Source of the DNA: Acidisphaera sp035272265
GTDB taxonomy: Bacteria; Pseudomonadota; Alphaproteobacteria; Acetobacterales; Acetobacteraceae
Direction of reading: 5' to 3'
DNA length: 15,004 bases
Assembly (NCBI GenBank): GCA_035272265.1
Contig: DATEQV010000215.1
Span: forward strand, 1-15,004
The position numbers were made by a program, and so were the translations under genes. Under the pieces are notes generated by a model. It saw nothing but the letters and a program-made list of their open reading frames with translations. It ran no database searches and was not told the origin of the DNA. This document shows, piece after piece, positions 1 through 6,987 of this stretch. Within the stretch, counting starts at the first letter, position 1, and the number at the start of each line of letters is the position of its first letter.

Positions 1-49
1 GCGCTTGATCGTCTCCTCGAACGTCGGCAGGTCGATATCCGGCCAGCAT
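1..49 (-). other. possible 5' end of an unidentified gene, reading frame disturbed
   Basis: On the minus strand an ATG begins at 49, but its own frame has poor third-position GC. The frame shifted by one base (from position 42 downward: CCG GAT ATC GAC ...) has G or C at 13 of 14 third positions and reads PDIDLPTFEETIKR, which looks like real protein. Skipping one of the two G bases at 39-40 would give an uninterrupted start MLADIDLPTFEETIKR. Either a one-base insertion or sequence error lies here, or the gene uses a start I cannot see. No product can be named from 16 residues. It would lie downstream of the Crp/Fnr-type gene on the same strand. Confidence 0.3.
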
Positions 50-97
50 GACCGCCGCTCGCAAGGTCGCCTGAGCCGAACCTCCCCGGGAGGGGAC

Positions 98-838
98 TTA
101 CTCTCCGGGTGCCACGCCCGGCCCGAGTTCCGCCGCCGCCACGGCGGCGAAGCTCGGGTCCGGTGCGGGCGTCGGCCCCACGAATGCCTTCAGCGCATCG
201 ACGTCGGCGATGGTGACGAACTCGCGCTGGCTCTCCACGCCCAGGGTGCGCAACCGGGCGAAGGCGCGCGACAGATTCTCCTGCGTGCAGCCGATCCGGG
301 CCGCCAGCGTCTGCTTGAAATACGGCAGCGCCACGATCGCCGGCGACGCGGCACCCGACCCGGCCAGCTCCAGCAGATAGGCGCCCAGCCGCTGCGCCGC
401 CGGCCGCAGCTTGACCGCCTCCAGGTCGCGCTCCAGCCCGCGCATCGCGTGCACCGCGAAGGCGAGCAACGCCTCGGCCAGCCGGCTTTCGGTCCGCACC
501 AGCGCCCGCAGCGTCGCCGCCGGCGTCACGATCAGGCGCGCGGTCCCGAGCGCCACGATGTCGGCCGTCTCCGGCAGCCCGAACAGGGCGCCCAGACACA
601 GCGGCCGCGCCGCCTCCAGCACGTCGATGATGTCGGCCTCCGCGCCTCCTGGCCGGCGCAGCAGCACGTGCCCCGTCAGCAGGAACATCACCGACGCCGG
701 CGGGTCCCCGGCGCGCAGGATCGTCATCTCGGGCTGCGCGTGCAGCAGGCTCGATGCCGTGTTGATCCGATCCAGCACCCGCTCGTCCTGCCCGGCCAGC
801 ACGACCACGCTGCGCAACGCCTCGATGCCGACCGGCAT
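98..838 (-). CDS. Crp/Fnr-family transcriptional regulator, no cAMP-binding signature
   Basis: The product is a 246-residue DNA-binding regulator. Residues about 35-115 form the double-stranded beta-helix effector domain (TILRAGDPPASVMFLLTGHV), followed by the long dimerisation helix (about 118-145) and a winged helix-turn-helix around residues 173-201 (LAARIGCTQENLSRAFARL). The G-E-x-R-S-A-type phosphate-binding cassette that CRP uses for cAMP is not visible; the equivalent stretch is GALFGLPETADIVALGTARL. The N-terminal Cys cluster for the FNR [4Fe-4S] centre is also absent (cysteines only at 81 and 184). The ligand is therefore unknown; a DNR-like haem or redox sensor is possible. I chose the ATG at 838 because GGGAAGGTGG lies just upstream; an in-frame ATG at 853 is the alternative. 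The gene is divergent from the protease at 908, so it may control it. Confidence 0.85.
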   Translation of the reverse strand: MPVGIEALRSVVVLAGQDERVLDRINTASSLLHAQPEMTILRAGDPPASVMFLLTGHVLLRRPGGAEADIIDVLEAARPLCLGALFGLPETADIVALGTARLIVTPAATLRALVRTESRLAEALLAFAVHAMRGLERDLEAVKLRPAAQRLGAYLLELAGSGAASPAIVALPYFKQTLAARIGCTQENLSRAFARLRTLGVESQREFVTIADVDALKAFVGPTPAPDPSFAAVAAAELGPGVAPGE

Positions 839-873
839 GACCCACCTTCCCATGCGCGAGCGCGCCGCACATT

Positions 874-891
874 GTCGGGGCGGGACCCGAC
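874..891. promoter_or_regulatory. inverted repeat in the divergent intergenic region
   Basis: GTCGGG (874-879) and CCCGAC (886-891) form a perfect 6-bp inverted repeat with a 6-base spacer between the divergent regulator (start 838) and protease (start 908). Its position would suit an operator for both genes, but the arms do not resemble the TGTGA/TTGAT half-sites of CRP or FNR. It may equally be chance in GC-rich DNA. Confidence 0.25.
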
Positions 892-907
892 TCCAACAAG
901 GTATTCG

Positions 908-1819
908 ATGCGCCGACTGGCCGTGCTGCTGCCGCTGCTCCTGCCGCCGGCCGCCCTGGTCGCGACAGCGGCCGCGGCCTGCACGATCACGCAGGAGACG
1001 GCCGTCGAGCTGACCGATGCCGGGCCGCTGCGCGTCGTGCCGGTGATGGTCGACGGCAAGCCCGCGCGCTTCCTGTTGGATACCGGCGCCGAGAAGACCG
1101 TCCTTACGCCGACGGGCAGATTGGCGCTCGGCCTGCCGGACGACGCCTGGACCAGCACGGGCGTCCGCGGCGTCGGCGGCGTCAAGGTCCATCCGGACGC
1201 CGTCGTCGGCGCCATCGCGGTCGGCACCGTGGCGCTGACCCGCCGTCTCGGGCCGATCCGCAGCGTGCCGGTGCTGGGGCCGGCTTCGACGCTGGCCGGC
1301 CCGTACGGCCTGGACGGGGCTCTCGGCGACGACCTCCTCGCTGGCCACGACATCGAGCTGCTGAAGCGCGGCCGTCTGCTCAGGCTGCACCGGACCGAGG
1401 GCTGCTCGGGCGCGTTCCTCTCCTGGGCGGCGGCGACGGTTCCGCTCGAGTTCCCGCGCCCGTTCCATCCGGTGGTTCCGGTGACCGTCGGAGGGGTCGA
1501 GTTGCGCGCGCTGCTCGATACCGGCGCGCAGTCCAGCATGATCACGCGGCGTGCCGCCGGGATCCGGGGCGTGCCCGTGCCCGGGGCGGTGACGGGGGCG
1601 AAGGGCATCGGCCCCGCCACCCTGATCGTGGAGGCGCGGGACTTCGGGCCGGTCATCATCGGCGGCCTGCGCCTCGCCGACGGGCCGCTGTATGTCGCCG
1701 CCCTGCCGGCGACCGGCTGGGACGTGCTGCTGGGGATGGACCGACTCAGCACCTGGCGTATATGGCTCAGCTACGCCACGTCGCAGGTGATGATCGGCCC
1801 CGACATGAGCGGGCCCTGA
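908..1819 (+). CDS. secreted tandem retropepsin-like aspartic protease
   Basis: This 303-residue protein has an N-terminal hydrophobic signal sequence (about 1-23, ending AAAAC) and two copies of a retropepsin-type aspartyl protease unit. Copy 1 has the active-site motif FLLDTGAEKTVL (DTG at 58-60) and the closing hydrophobic-Gly motif GALGDDLL near 137-144. Copy 2 has ALLDTGAQSSMIT (DTG at 204-206) and WDVLLGMDRL at 271-280. Retroviral proteases need two DTG aspartates, one per subunit of a dimer; here both are on one chain, so the protein could form the active site by itself. The export signal places it in the periplasm or outer envelope; a lipid anchor at Cys25 is possible but the lipobox is poor. 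Start ATG at 908 gives the complete signal peptide. Substrate is unknown. Confidence 0.85.
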   Translation: MRRLAVLLPLLLPPAALVATAAAACTITQETAVELTDAGPLRVVPVMVDGKPARFLLDTGAEKTVLTPTGRLALGLPDDAWTSTGVRGVGGVKVHPDAVVGAIAVGTVALTRRLGPIRSVPVLGPASTLAGPYGLDGALGDDLLAGHDIELLKRGRLLRLHRTEGCSGAFLSWAAATVPLEFPRPFHPVVPVTVGGVELRALLDTGAQSSMITRRAAGIRGVPVPGAVTGAKGIGPATLIVEARDFGPVIIGGLRLADGPLYVAALPATGWDVLLGMDRLSTWRIWLSYATSQVMIGPDMSGP

Positions 1820-1926
1820 ACCCCATCGGCTGAAACAGTTTGACTCGCTTTGCAGCCACCGTCGCCGCGATCGCGACGTTATCTGCGCCCATGTCGCCGC
1901 AAGGCGCACCTACGAGGAGGACACGC

Positions 1927-2211
1927 ATGCGTACCCTGTGGCTCGCCGCTGTCGCCGTGATCGGCCTGTCGGCCGTCGCAATCGCCCAGCCCTATCCCCC
2001 GCCGCCGGCCGATCGGCAGGAGATCATCCCGCCGGCGCCCGGCGGTACGATGGTCTGGCGCCCTGGCCACTGGCGCTGGAACGGCGTCCGCTACGTCTGG
2101 ATCGCCGGCCACTACATCAACCGCCCTGCCGTGTATGGCCGCTGGGTGCCGGGCCAGTGGGCGCCGGGCGGCCCGGGCGGCTGGCACTGGGTCGACGCCC
2201 ACTGGGAGTAG
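1927..2211 (+). CDS. small exported protein with WxxGxW (YXWxPGxW) repeats
   Basis: The gene encodes 94 residues preceded by a strong ribosome binding site (GAGGAGG ending about 7 bases before ATG 1927). Residues 1-20 are a signal peptide (cleavage expected after AIA). The mature part is rich in Pro, Gly, Trp and Tyr with repeated W-x2-G-x-W units: VWRPGHWRW, YVWIAGHYI, GRWVPGQWAPG and GGWHWVDAHWE. Proteins of this YXWXPGHW-repeat type are common in proteobacteria and are exported, but their function is not established. An in-frame ATG-like start farther upstream (1840, TTG) would break the signal peptide and lacks a binding site, so I rejected it. The gene lies 107 bases after the protease on the same strand and may be transcribed separately. 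Confidence 0.75.
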   Translation: MRTLWLAAVAVIGLSAVAIAQPYPPPPADRQEIIPPAPGGTMVWRPGHWRWNGVRYVWIAGHYINRPAVYGRWVPGQWAPGGPGGWHWVDAHWE

Positions 2212-2215
2212 CCGC

Positions 2216-2986
2216 TTAGGCTAGGTCCACCACGACCGGGACGTGATCGGAGGGCTGGGGCTCGCCTCTCGCGTCCCGGTCGGGATCGGCCGCGACCAGC
2301 CGCTCGGCGAGTTCCGGCGACAGCAGCGCGTGGTCGATCCGCAGGCCCAGGTCGCGCTGCCATGCGCCCCCCTGATAGTCCCAGAACGTCCACACCGGCC
2401 CGTGCGGGTGCATCGCGTGCACCGCGTCGGTCAGCCCCGCCCAGATCAGCCGCCGGAACCGCGCCCGGCTCTCCGGCCGCACCAGCGCGTCGGTCTTCGG
2501 CAGCGTGCCGGGGGCGAGGTCCTCGTCGGTCGGGCAGACGTTGAAGTCGCCGAGGATGGCGAGCGGCTTGTCCTCCGCCATCAGGGCTTCGGCGTGCGAC
2601 GCCAGCGCGTCCATCCAGGCGAGCTTGTAGGCATACCCCTCGGCGCCGCCGGAATTGCCGTTCGGCAGGTAGATCCCGAGCAGGATGATCCCCTCGGTCT
2701 CGATCTCGATGTAGCGCGCCTGGGCGTCGCTCTCGGGCAGGCCGGGCAGCGAGCGGCCCCGGCACACGAACGGCCGCCGCGACAGCACGGCCACGCCGTT
2801 ATACGCCTTCTGCCCGACCGCCTCGGCCTGGTAGCCGAGGCCGTGATAGGCCAGCGCCGGGAAGGCATGGCTCTCGCACTTGATCTCCTGCAGCAGCAGG
2901 ACGTCCGGCTCGGCGCGGTCCAGCCAGCGCGCCACGTGCTGCTCGCGCTGGCGGATCGAGTTGACGTTCCAGGTGGCGATGCGCAT
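2216..2986 (-). CDS. xth: exodeoxyribonuclease III (AP endonuclease)
   Basis: The 256-residue product belongs to the exonuclease III branch of the endonuclease/exonuclease/phosphatase fold. It cleaves DNA 5' to abasic sites and removes nucleotides from 3' ends in base-excision repair. Visible catalytic motifs are N7 (MRIATWNVNS), E34 (LLLQEIKCE), Y106 in GIYLPNG, D147 and N149 in GDFNV, D218 in RIDHALLS and the terminal D247-H248 pair (SDHVPVVVDL). Length and motif order are typical of the bacterial family. It is the last gene of a minus-strand group erpA - coiled-coil gene - xth, 31 bases after the coiled-coil gene. The binding site before ATG 2986 is weak, which suggests partly coupled translation. 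Confidence 0.93.
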   Translation of the reverse strand: MRIATWNVNSIRQREQHVARWLDRAEPDVLLLQEIKCESHAFPALAYHGLGYQAEAVGQKAYNGVAVLSRRPFVCRGRSLPGLPESDAQARYIEIETEGIILLGIYLPNGNSGGAEGYAYKLAWMDALASHAEALMAEDKPLAILGDFNVCPTDEDLAPGTLPKTDALVRPESRARFRRLIWAGLTDAVHAMHPHGPVWTFWDYQGGAWQRDLGLRIDHALLSPELAERLVAADPDRDARGEPQPSDHVPVVVDLA

Positions 2987-3017
2987 CGCTGGCGTGTTGC
3001 CGTTTACGATGCGGACG

Positions 3018-3263
3018 TCAGCCGGGCACCGTCGCGTCAGTCAGGTCCAGGCGCCGCTCGATCCGATCGAGCCGTCGCTCAAAGCCATCCATCCGGCTGT
3101 TCAGCTCGGCTTGGCCGATCGTCAGGTGACCGATCCCGCCCTCTAGATTTGGCATGCGGACCTGAAGGTTGCGCACGTCCTCGCCGATCCGGTCGAGCTT
3201 GGCGTGCACCCGGGCAAAGTTCTCGCGCAGGAAGTCCAAGACGGGGCCAGGTTCGTCGCTCAT
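3018..3263 (-). CDS. small coiled-coil protein of unknown function
   Basis: The gene encodes 81 charged residues without a signal peptide. The sequence is almost entirely helical with heptad-like spacing: VHAKLDRIGEDVRNLQVRM in the first half and GFERRLDRIERRLDLTDA near the end, joined by a Gly-rich hinge at 42-46. It starts 4 bases after the erpA stop, and the erpA stop region supplies its Shine-Dalgarno (GAGG four bases before the ATG), so the two are translationally linked. I recognise no named family; a dimerising accessory or scaffold protein is only a guess. Confidence 0.7.
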   Translation of the reverse strand: MSDEPGPVLDFLRENFARVHAKLDRIGEDVRNLQVRMPNLEGGIGHLTIGQAELNSRMDGFERRLDRIERRLDLTDATVPG

Positions 3264-3267
3264 CGCC

Positions 3268-3594
3268 TCAGTCGATCGAGAAGCTGGTGCCGCAGCCGCA
3301 GGAGCTGGTCGCCTGCGGGTTCTTCACCGCGAAGTAGGCGCCCATCAGCTCGTCCTTGAAGTCGAGCTCGGAGCCCGCCAGCAGCTCCAGGCTCGCCGGA
3401 TCGATCAGCACCCGGGCGCCGCCGCGCTCGATCACGATGTCATCGGGATCGGCCGCCTCGGTCAGCTCGAACTGGTACTGGAACCCGCTGCAGCCGCCGG
3501 ACAGCACGTTGACGCGAAGCGCCTGCTGGCTCGGTCCGGCGATCTCGGCGATCCGGGCGGCGGCGCGGTCGGTGACGGAGAAACTGGCCTGCAT
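3268..3594 (-). CDS. erpA: iron-sulfur cluster insertion protein, ErpA/IscA type
   Basis: This 108-residue A-type carrier binds a Fe-S cluster and hands it to apo-proteins. The three conserved cysteines are present: C35 in LSGGCSGFQY and C99/C101 in SSCGCGTSF. The rest of the HesB/IscA fold is intact (IDPASLELLAGSELDF, VKNPQA). The reading frame is open up to 3675, but the extra 27 codons lack resemblance to the family and overlap the divergent dgt start, so I use the ATG at 3594. It heads the minus-strand group with the coiled-coil gene and xth. ErpA and IscA are hard to tell apart by sequence alone; the absence of isc neighbours and the alphaproteobacterial context favour ErpA. Confidence 0.88.
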   Translation of the reverse strand: MQASFSVTDRAAARIAEIAGPSQQALRVNVLSGGCSGFQYQFELTEAADPDDIVIERGGARVLIDPASLELLAGSELDFKDELMGAYFAVKNPQATSSCGCGTSFSID

Positions 3595-3673
3595 GGCGCT
3601 AACATAGGCGCTGGCGGCGTCCGGATGAAGGCTGCGGTTGAGCGGCAACGCCGAAGGCGTGTAAGCCCGGACC

Positions 3674-4831
3674 ATGCCGCACCCGGGTCTCGCGCCCTAT
3701 GCCGTGCGCGCCGAGGGTGCGCGTGGCCGGCTGCATCCCGAGCCGGAGAGCGGCACCCGCTCGCCCTGGCAGCGCGACCGCGACCGCATCATCCACAGCT
3801 CGGCCTTCCGCAAGCTGCAGTACAAGACGCAGGTCTTCGTCAATCACGAGGGCGACTTCTACCGCACGCGGCTGACCCACTCGATCGAAGTGGCCCAGAT
3901 CGCTCGCTCGCTCGCGCGCGCGCTGGCGCTCGACGAGGATCTGACGGAGGCGCTGGCGCTCGCGCACGACCTGGGCCATCCGCCGTTCGGCCATGCCGGC
4001 GAGGAGGCGCTGAATGCCGCCATGCGCCCGTTCGGCGGCTTCGACCACAACGCGCAGAGCCTGCGCGTGGTGACGATGCTGGAGAACCGCTACGCCGCCT
4101 TCGACGGGCTGAACCTGACCTGGGAGACGCTGGAGGGGCTGGCCAAGCACAACGGCCCGCTGCCCAAGCCGCCCGCCTACATCGCCGAATACGACGCGAG
4201 GTATAAGCTCGACCTGCATACGCATGCGGGTGCCGAGGCGCAGGTCGCGGCGTTGTCGGACGACATCGCCTATCACAGCCACGACCTCGATGACGGGCTG
4301 CGCGCGCATCTGTTCACGTCGGACGATCTGCGGCATCTGCCGCTGGTGCGCGACGCGCTGGCCGAAGCCCGCGTCGCCAGCCTCGACGTACCGCCCGCGC
4401 GGCTGCGTCACGAGATGATCCGCCGCGTGATCGACGCGATGGTCAACGACGTGATCACCGAGACCGGCAAGCGGCTGGCGAAGCTCGATCCCGCCGGCGT
4501 CGATGCGATCCGACGCGCGAAGAAGCCGGTGGTGGCGTTCTCGCCGGCGATGACCGAGGCCAACCTCGCCATCAAGGACTATCTGATGACGCGGATGTAC
4601 CGGCACTGGCGCGTCAACCGCATGACGTCGAAGGGCAGGGCGCTCGCCGAGGAGCTGTTCCGCCTGTTCCATCGCGACACGTCGCTGCTGCGCGACGAGT
4701 GGCGCGCGCGCGCCGGCGAGAGCGGCACGGCGAGGGCGGCGACGGTGGTGTGCGACTACGTGGCCGGGATGACCGACCGCTACGCGGTCGAGGAGCACCG
4801 GCGCCTGACGGACATTTCGGTCGCGGGTTGA
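3674..4831 (+). CDS. dgt: deoxyguanosinetriphosphate triphosphohydrolase-like protein (HD domain)
   Basis: The 385-residue product is a dNTP triphosphohydrolase of the HD superfamily, splitting dNTPs into deoxynucleoside and tripolyphosphate. The signature RDRIIHSSAFRKLQYKTQVF (36-55) and RTRLTHSIEVAQIARSL precede the metal ligands: H69, the HD pair H98-D99 in AHDLGHPPFGHAGE, and D196/D197 in SDDIAYHSHDLDDG. Length matches the shorter dgt subfamily found in alphaproteobacteria rather than the 505-residue E. coli enzyme. It is divergent from erpA with 79 bases between the starts. In many alphaproteobacteria dgt is followed by argS; here it is followed by a repeat fragment and the arsenic operon, which suggests rearrangement or insertion on its right side. 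Confidence 0.92.
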   Translation: MPHPGLAPYAVRAEGARGRLHPEPESGTRSPWQRDRDRIIHSSAFRKLQYKTQVFVNHEGDFYRTRLTHSIEVAQIARSLARALALDEDLTEALALAHDLGHPPFGHAGEEALNAAMRPFGGFDHNAQSLRVVTMLENRYAAFDGLNLTWETLEGLAKHNGPLPKPPAYIAEYDARYKLDLHTHAGAEAQVAALSDDIAYHSHDLDDGLRAHLFTSDDLRHLPLVRDALAEARVASLDVPPARLRHEMIRRVIDAMVNDVITETGKRLAKLDPAGVDAIRRAKKPVVAFSPAMTEANLAIKDYLMTRMYRHWRVNRMTSKGRALAEELFRLFHRDTSLLRDEWRARAGESGTARAATVVCDYVAGMTDRYAVEEHRRLTDISVAG

Positions 4832-4848
4832 GGGGCATTCGTTTTCGC

Positions 4849-4880
4849 CGTCATTGCGAGCGCGAGCCGAAGGCGTGGCT
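4849..4880 (+). repeat. decayed half of a CGTCATTGCGAG-type dispersed palindrome
   Basis: CGTCATTGCGAGCGCGAGC at 4849-4867 followed by CGAAGGCGTGGC matches one arm of the palindrome seen complete at 9114-9209 (CGTCATCGCGAGCGAAGCGTGGCGATCCAGGG). The second arm is missing and the tail is diverged. It lies in the 198-base gap between the convergent dgt and arsM genes. This family of short intergenic palindromes is widespread in alphaproteobacteria. Confidence 0.55.
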
Positions 4881-4981
4881 GCGGCTTCAGATGGCCTACG
4901 ACCTTGCGCAGGCCCGCCGGCATGAGGGCGACATCCACGTCAAGCGCGTGGCCCGGCGCAAGCTGCACGAGCCGCGCGCAT

Positions 4982-4997
4982 AGCGATCAAAATCGCT
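4982..4997. terminator. small hairpin between convergent dgt and arsM
   Basis: AGCGAT (4982-4987) and ATCGCT (4992-4997) form a perfect 6-bp stem with a CAAA loop. It lies 33 bases after the arsM stop on the minus strand and 150 bases after dgt. No T-run follows on either strand, so it is at best a weak or Rho-assisted terminator. Confidence 0.3.
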
Positions 4998-5029
4998 CGC
5001 ATCCACTCCCGAGAGCCTCCCCGCGGCCT

Positions 5030-5818
5030 TCAGTCGCCCGGCTTGCGTGCCTCGATGATGGCCGACGCGACGTAATTCTCGACGCCGCGGCCCGGTGCCC
5101 AGGTCTTGATCAGCTCCCGGCTCTCCGGCTTCACCGTGACGCGTATGTCGCTGAAGCCGGCCTCCTCCAGCCACGCTTCGATCTGCGGCGCAGGCGCGGC
5201 GCCGACCACGCAGCCGCAGATCAGCGCCCGGTCGGCGGCCAGATCGGCCGACAGCGGCGCGGTGTTCACCACGTCGGAAATCGCCAGCCGGCCACCCGGC
5301 TTCAGCACGCGGAACGCCTCGCGGAACACCTGCGCCTTGTCCGGCACCAGATTGATCACGCAGTTCGACAGGATCACGTCGGCCGTGTTGTCGGCGATCG
5401 GTAGATGCTCGATCTCGCCGAGGCGGAACTCCACGTTGGCCGCACCGACCGCCGCGGCGTTTCCGCGCGCCTTCTTCAGCATCTCGTGCGTCATGTCGAC
5501 ACCGATCACGCGCCCGTCCGGGCCGACCTGCCGTGCCGCGAGCAGGCAATCGAAACCGGCACCGCTGCCGAGATCGACGACGACCTCGCCCGCTTGCATC
5601 GCCGCGATCGCCTGCGGATTGCCGCAGCCCAGGCCGAGATTGGCGCCTGCCGGAACCGCGCCGAGTTCGTCGGCCGAATAGCCCATCTGCAACGATTTGA
5701 CCTCAGCCGGCGCGGCCGACCCATCGCAGCACGCGGGCGTGGGCGCGCAGCACTCCGACGCCGCCGCGATGCCGCCATAGCGGGCTCGGACCATGTCCTT
5801 GACCTCGATCTCATCCAT
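5030..5818 (-). CDS. arsM: arsenite S-adenosylmethionine methyltransferase
   Basis: This 262-residue enzyme methylates trivalent arsenic using S-adenosylmethionine, giving methylated and finally volatile arsines. The N-terminus has the family opening VKDMVRARYG. The SAM-binding motif I is VVDLGSGAGFDCLLAAR (80-96), with the acidic end of strand 2 at VIGVDMT. The As(III)-binding cysteines expected from the ArsM family are present: C65 in LGLGCGNP, C153 in LSNCVINL and C203 in CGCVVGAA. A Cys-rich stretch at 23-31 (CCAPTPACC) may also bind thiophilic metalloid. The start ATG 5818 has GAAGGAA seven bases upstream. It is the last gene of the operon, 15 bases after the aquaporin gene. Confidence 0.92.
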   Translation of the reverse strand: MDEIEVKDMVRARYGGIAAASECCAPTPACCDGSAAPAEVKSLQMGYSADELGAVPAGANLGLGCGNPQAIAAMQAGEVVVDLGSGAGFDCLLAARQVGPDGRVIGVDMTHEMLKKARGNAAAVGAANVEFRLGEIEHLPIADNTADVILSNCVINLVPDKAQVFREAFRVLKPGGRLAISDVVNTAPLSADLAADRALICGCVVGAAPAPQIEAWLEEAGFSDIRVTVKPESRELIKTWAPGRGVENYVASAIIEARKPGD

Positions 5819-5833
5819 CGACGTTTCCTTCGC

Positions 5834-6550
5834 TTATCTCACGTGAACGGGGTTGTCGTGCCACCGGCGCAGCAACGGAAGCGCCAGCAGCAGGCCGGCG
5901 AGCTGTGCGATGATGAATGCCGGTGCATCCGCCGGGCGGATGCCGGCGAACGTGTCGGACAGGCTTCGTGCAAGCGTGACCGCCGGATTGGCGAACGACG
6001 TGGACGACGTGAACCAGTACGCGCCGGTGATGTAAGCCGCCACGGCAAAGGCGGTGATCGGCGCGGGATGGGCGCGACAGCCCCAGATGGTTGCGAGCAA
6101 TCCGAACGTCGCGATGGCTTCCGCGACCCACTGCCCCGTCCCTGTTCGCACGTGCGTCGCGAGCTGCAGCACCGGCAGGTTGAACATCACATGCGCGAGC
6201 CACACGCCGAGCACGGCGCCGACGACCTGCGCCGCGACATAACCCGGCACATCCCGCCAGCGCATGCCGCCGGTGAGTGCCGCGGCGAGCGTCACCGCCG
6301 GATTCATGTGCGCCCCCGACCGCGGTCCGAACGCCAGGATCAGCGCCGCCAGGGCGCCGCCGGTTGCGATCGCGTTGGCGAGCAGCGCCAGGCCGACATT
6401 CCCGCCGCACAGGCGCTGCGCCATGATCCCCGACCCGACGACCGCGATCAGCAGAAAGCACGTCGCGATCAGTTCGAACGCGGCGCTCTCGCTCATCACG
6501 CGCGCCAGACCCCGGCGGCGCGCCGGAGCGGTCAGCGTCTCCGTTGTCAC
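5834..6550 (-). CDS. aqpS: MIP-family channel (aquaglyceroporin), AqpS-like
   Basis: The 238-residue membrane protein has the six-helix major intrinsic protein pattern with both NPA boxes intact: HMNPAVT (NPA at 83-85) and FANPAVT (188-190). MIP channels of the glycerol-conducting type pass As(OH)3. In Sinorhizobium meliloti, AqpS sits in an ars operon in place of a pump and lets arsenite leave the cell down its gradient; position and company here point to the same role, although substrate cannot be proven from sequence. The start is GTG at 6550, overlapping the arsC stop as GTGA, so translation is coupled. An internal ATG (residue 19) is the alternative. The sequence is not especially close to GlpF in my reading. 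Confidence 0.85.
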   Translation of the reverse strand: MTTETLTAPARRRGLARVMSESAAFELIATCFLLIAVVGSGIMAQRLCGGNVGLALLANAIATGGALAALILAFGPRSGAHMNPAVTLAAALTGGMRWRDVPGYVAAQVVGAVLGVWLAHVMFNLPVLQLATHVRTGTGQWVAEAIATFGLLATIWGCRAHPAPITAFAVAAYITGAYWFTSSTSFANPAVTLARSLSDTFAGIRPADAPAFIIAQLAGLLLALPLLRRWHDNPVHVR

Positions 6551-6987
6551 GATGCCCGTTCGCTTCCCGCCACGCGGCGGCCGCCTGCATCGACGACGGG
6601 CTCGCCGTCTTCCTTGGCGAATGCGCCGCGCTGCGGGTTGGGCAGGATGTCCAGCACCGTCTCAGAGGGGCGGCACAGCTTGACGCCCAACGGGGTGACG
6701 ACGATCGGACGGTTGATCAGGATCGGGTGCGCCAGCATGGCGTCGATCAGCGCATCGTCCGTCAGCGTCGGATCATCGAGGCCGAGTTCGTCGTACGGCG
6801 TGCCCTTGCGGCGCAGCAGATCGCGTACCCGCATCCCCATGCGCGCGATCAGGTCTTGCAGCTCCGCGCGGCTCGGCGGCGTCTTGAGGTATTCGATGAT
6901 CGTCGGCTCTTCGCCGCTGTTGCGGATCAGCGCGAGCACGTTGCGCGACGTGCCGCAGGCGGGATTGTGGTAGATCGTGACGCTCAC
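6547..6987 (-). CDS. arsC: glutaredoxin-dependent arsenate reductase
   Basis: The 146-residue product is of the E. coli plasmid R773 ArsC type, reducing arsenate to arsenite with glutathione and glutaredoxin. The active-site cysteine is C11 in YHNPACGTSRN. The oxyanion-binding arginines fall at the expected spots: R59/R60 in DLLRRKGTPYDEL, R93 in LINRPIVV and R106 in LCRPSE. The gene starts with GTG at 6987, which overlaps the stop of the upstream reductase gene (GTGA, 6984-6987) and itself ends in another GTGA overlap with the channel gene. An upstream extension of the frame (to 7224) lies inside the neighbouring gene and is not used. Confidence 0.92.
   Translation of the reverse strand: MSVTIYHNPACGTSRNVLALIRNSGEEPTIIEYLKTPPSRAELQDLIARMGMRVRDLLRRKGTPYDELGLDDPTLTDDALIDAMLAHPILINRPIVVTPLGVKLCRPSETVLDILPNPQRGAFAKEDGEPVVDAGGRRVAGSERAS

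Noticed and set aside
5..907. Long open frame upstream of the protease on the plus strand (300 codons)
   Set aside because: It is antisense to the Crp/Fnr gene, has an Arg/Gln/His-rich composition typical of high-GC shadow frames and no binding site; the protease begins at 908 with a proper signal peptide.
1840..1868. TTGACT at 1840-1845 as -35 of a promoter for the WxxGxW gene
   Set aside because: No acceptable -10 element lies 15-19 bases downstream; the promoter of this gene could not be assigned.
2216..2765. Alternative minus-strand frame inside xth
   Set aside because: Out of frame with the conserved exonuclease III motifs; a shadow.
3595..3675. N-terminal extension of ErpA to 3675
   Set aside because: The 27 extra residues do not resemble the family and overlap the dgt start; ATG 3594 gives the usual 108-residue length.
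3599..4798. 399-codon minus-strand frame opposite dgt
   Set aside because: It mirrors dgt, which has intact HD motifs; the antisense composition (Arg, His, Gln, Val rich) carries no recognisable domain.
4699..4983. Plus-strand frame covering the end of dgt and the following gap
   Set aside because: Its first part is another frame of dgt and its second part reads the repeat half at 4849; no coding signal of its own in the gap could be supported.
5405..6973. 522-codon plus-strand frame opposite arsM, channel and arsC
   Set aside because: It runs antisense through three well-identified genes and has shadow composition.
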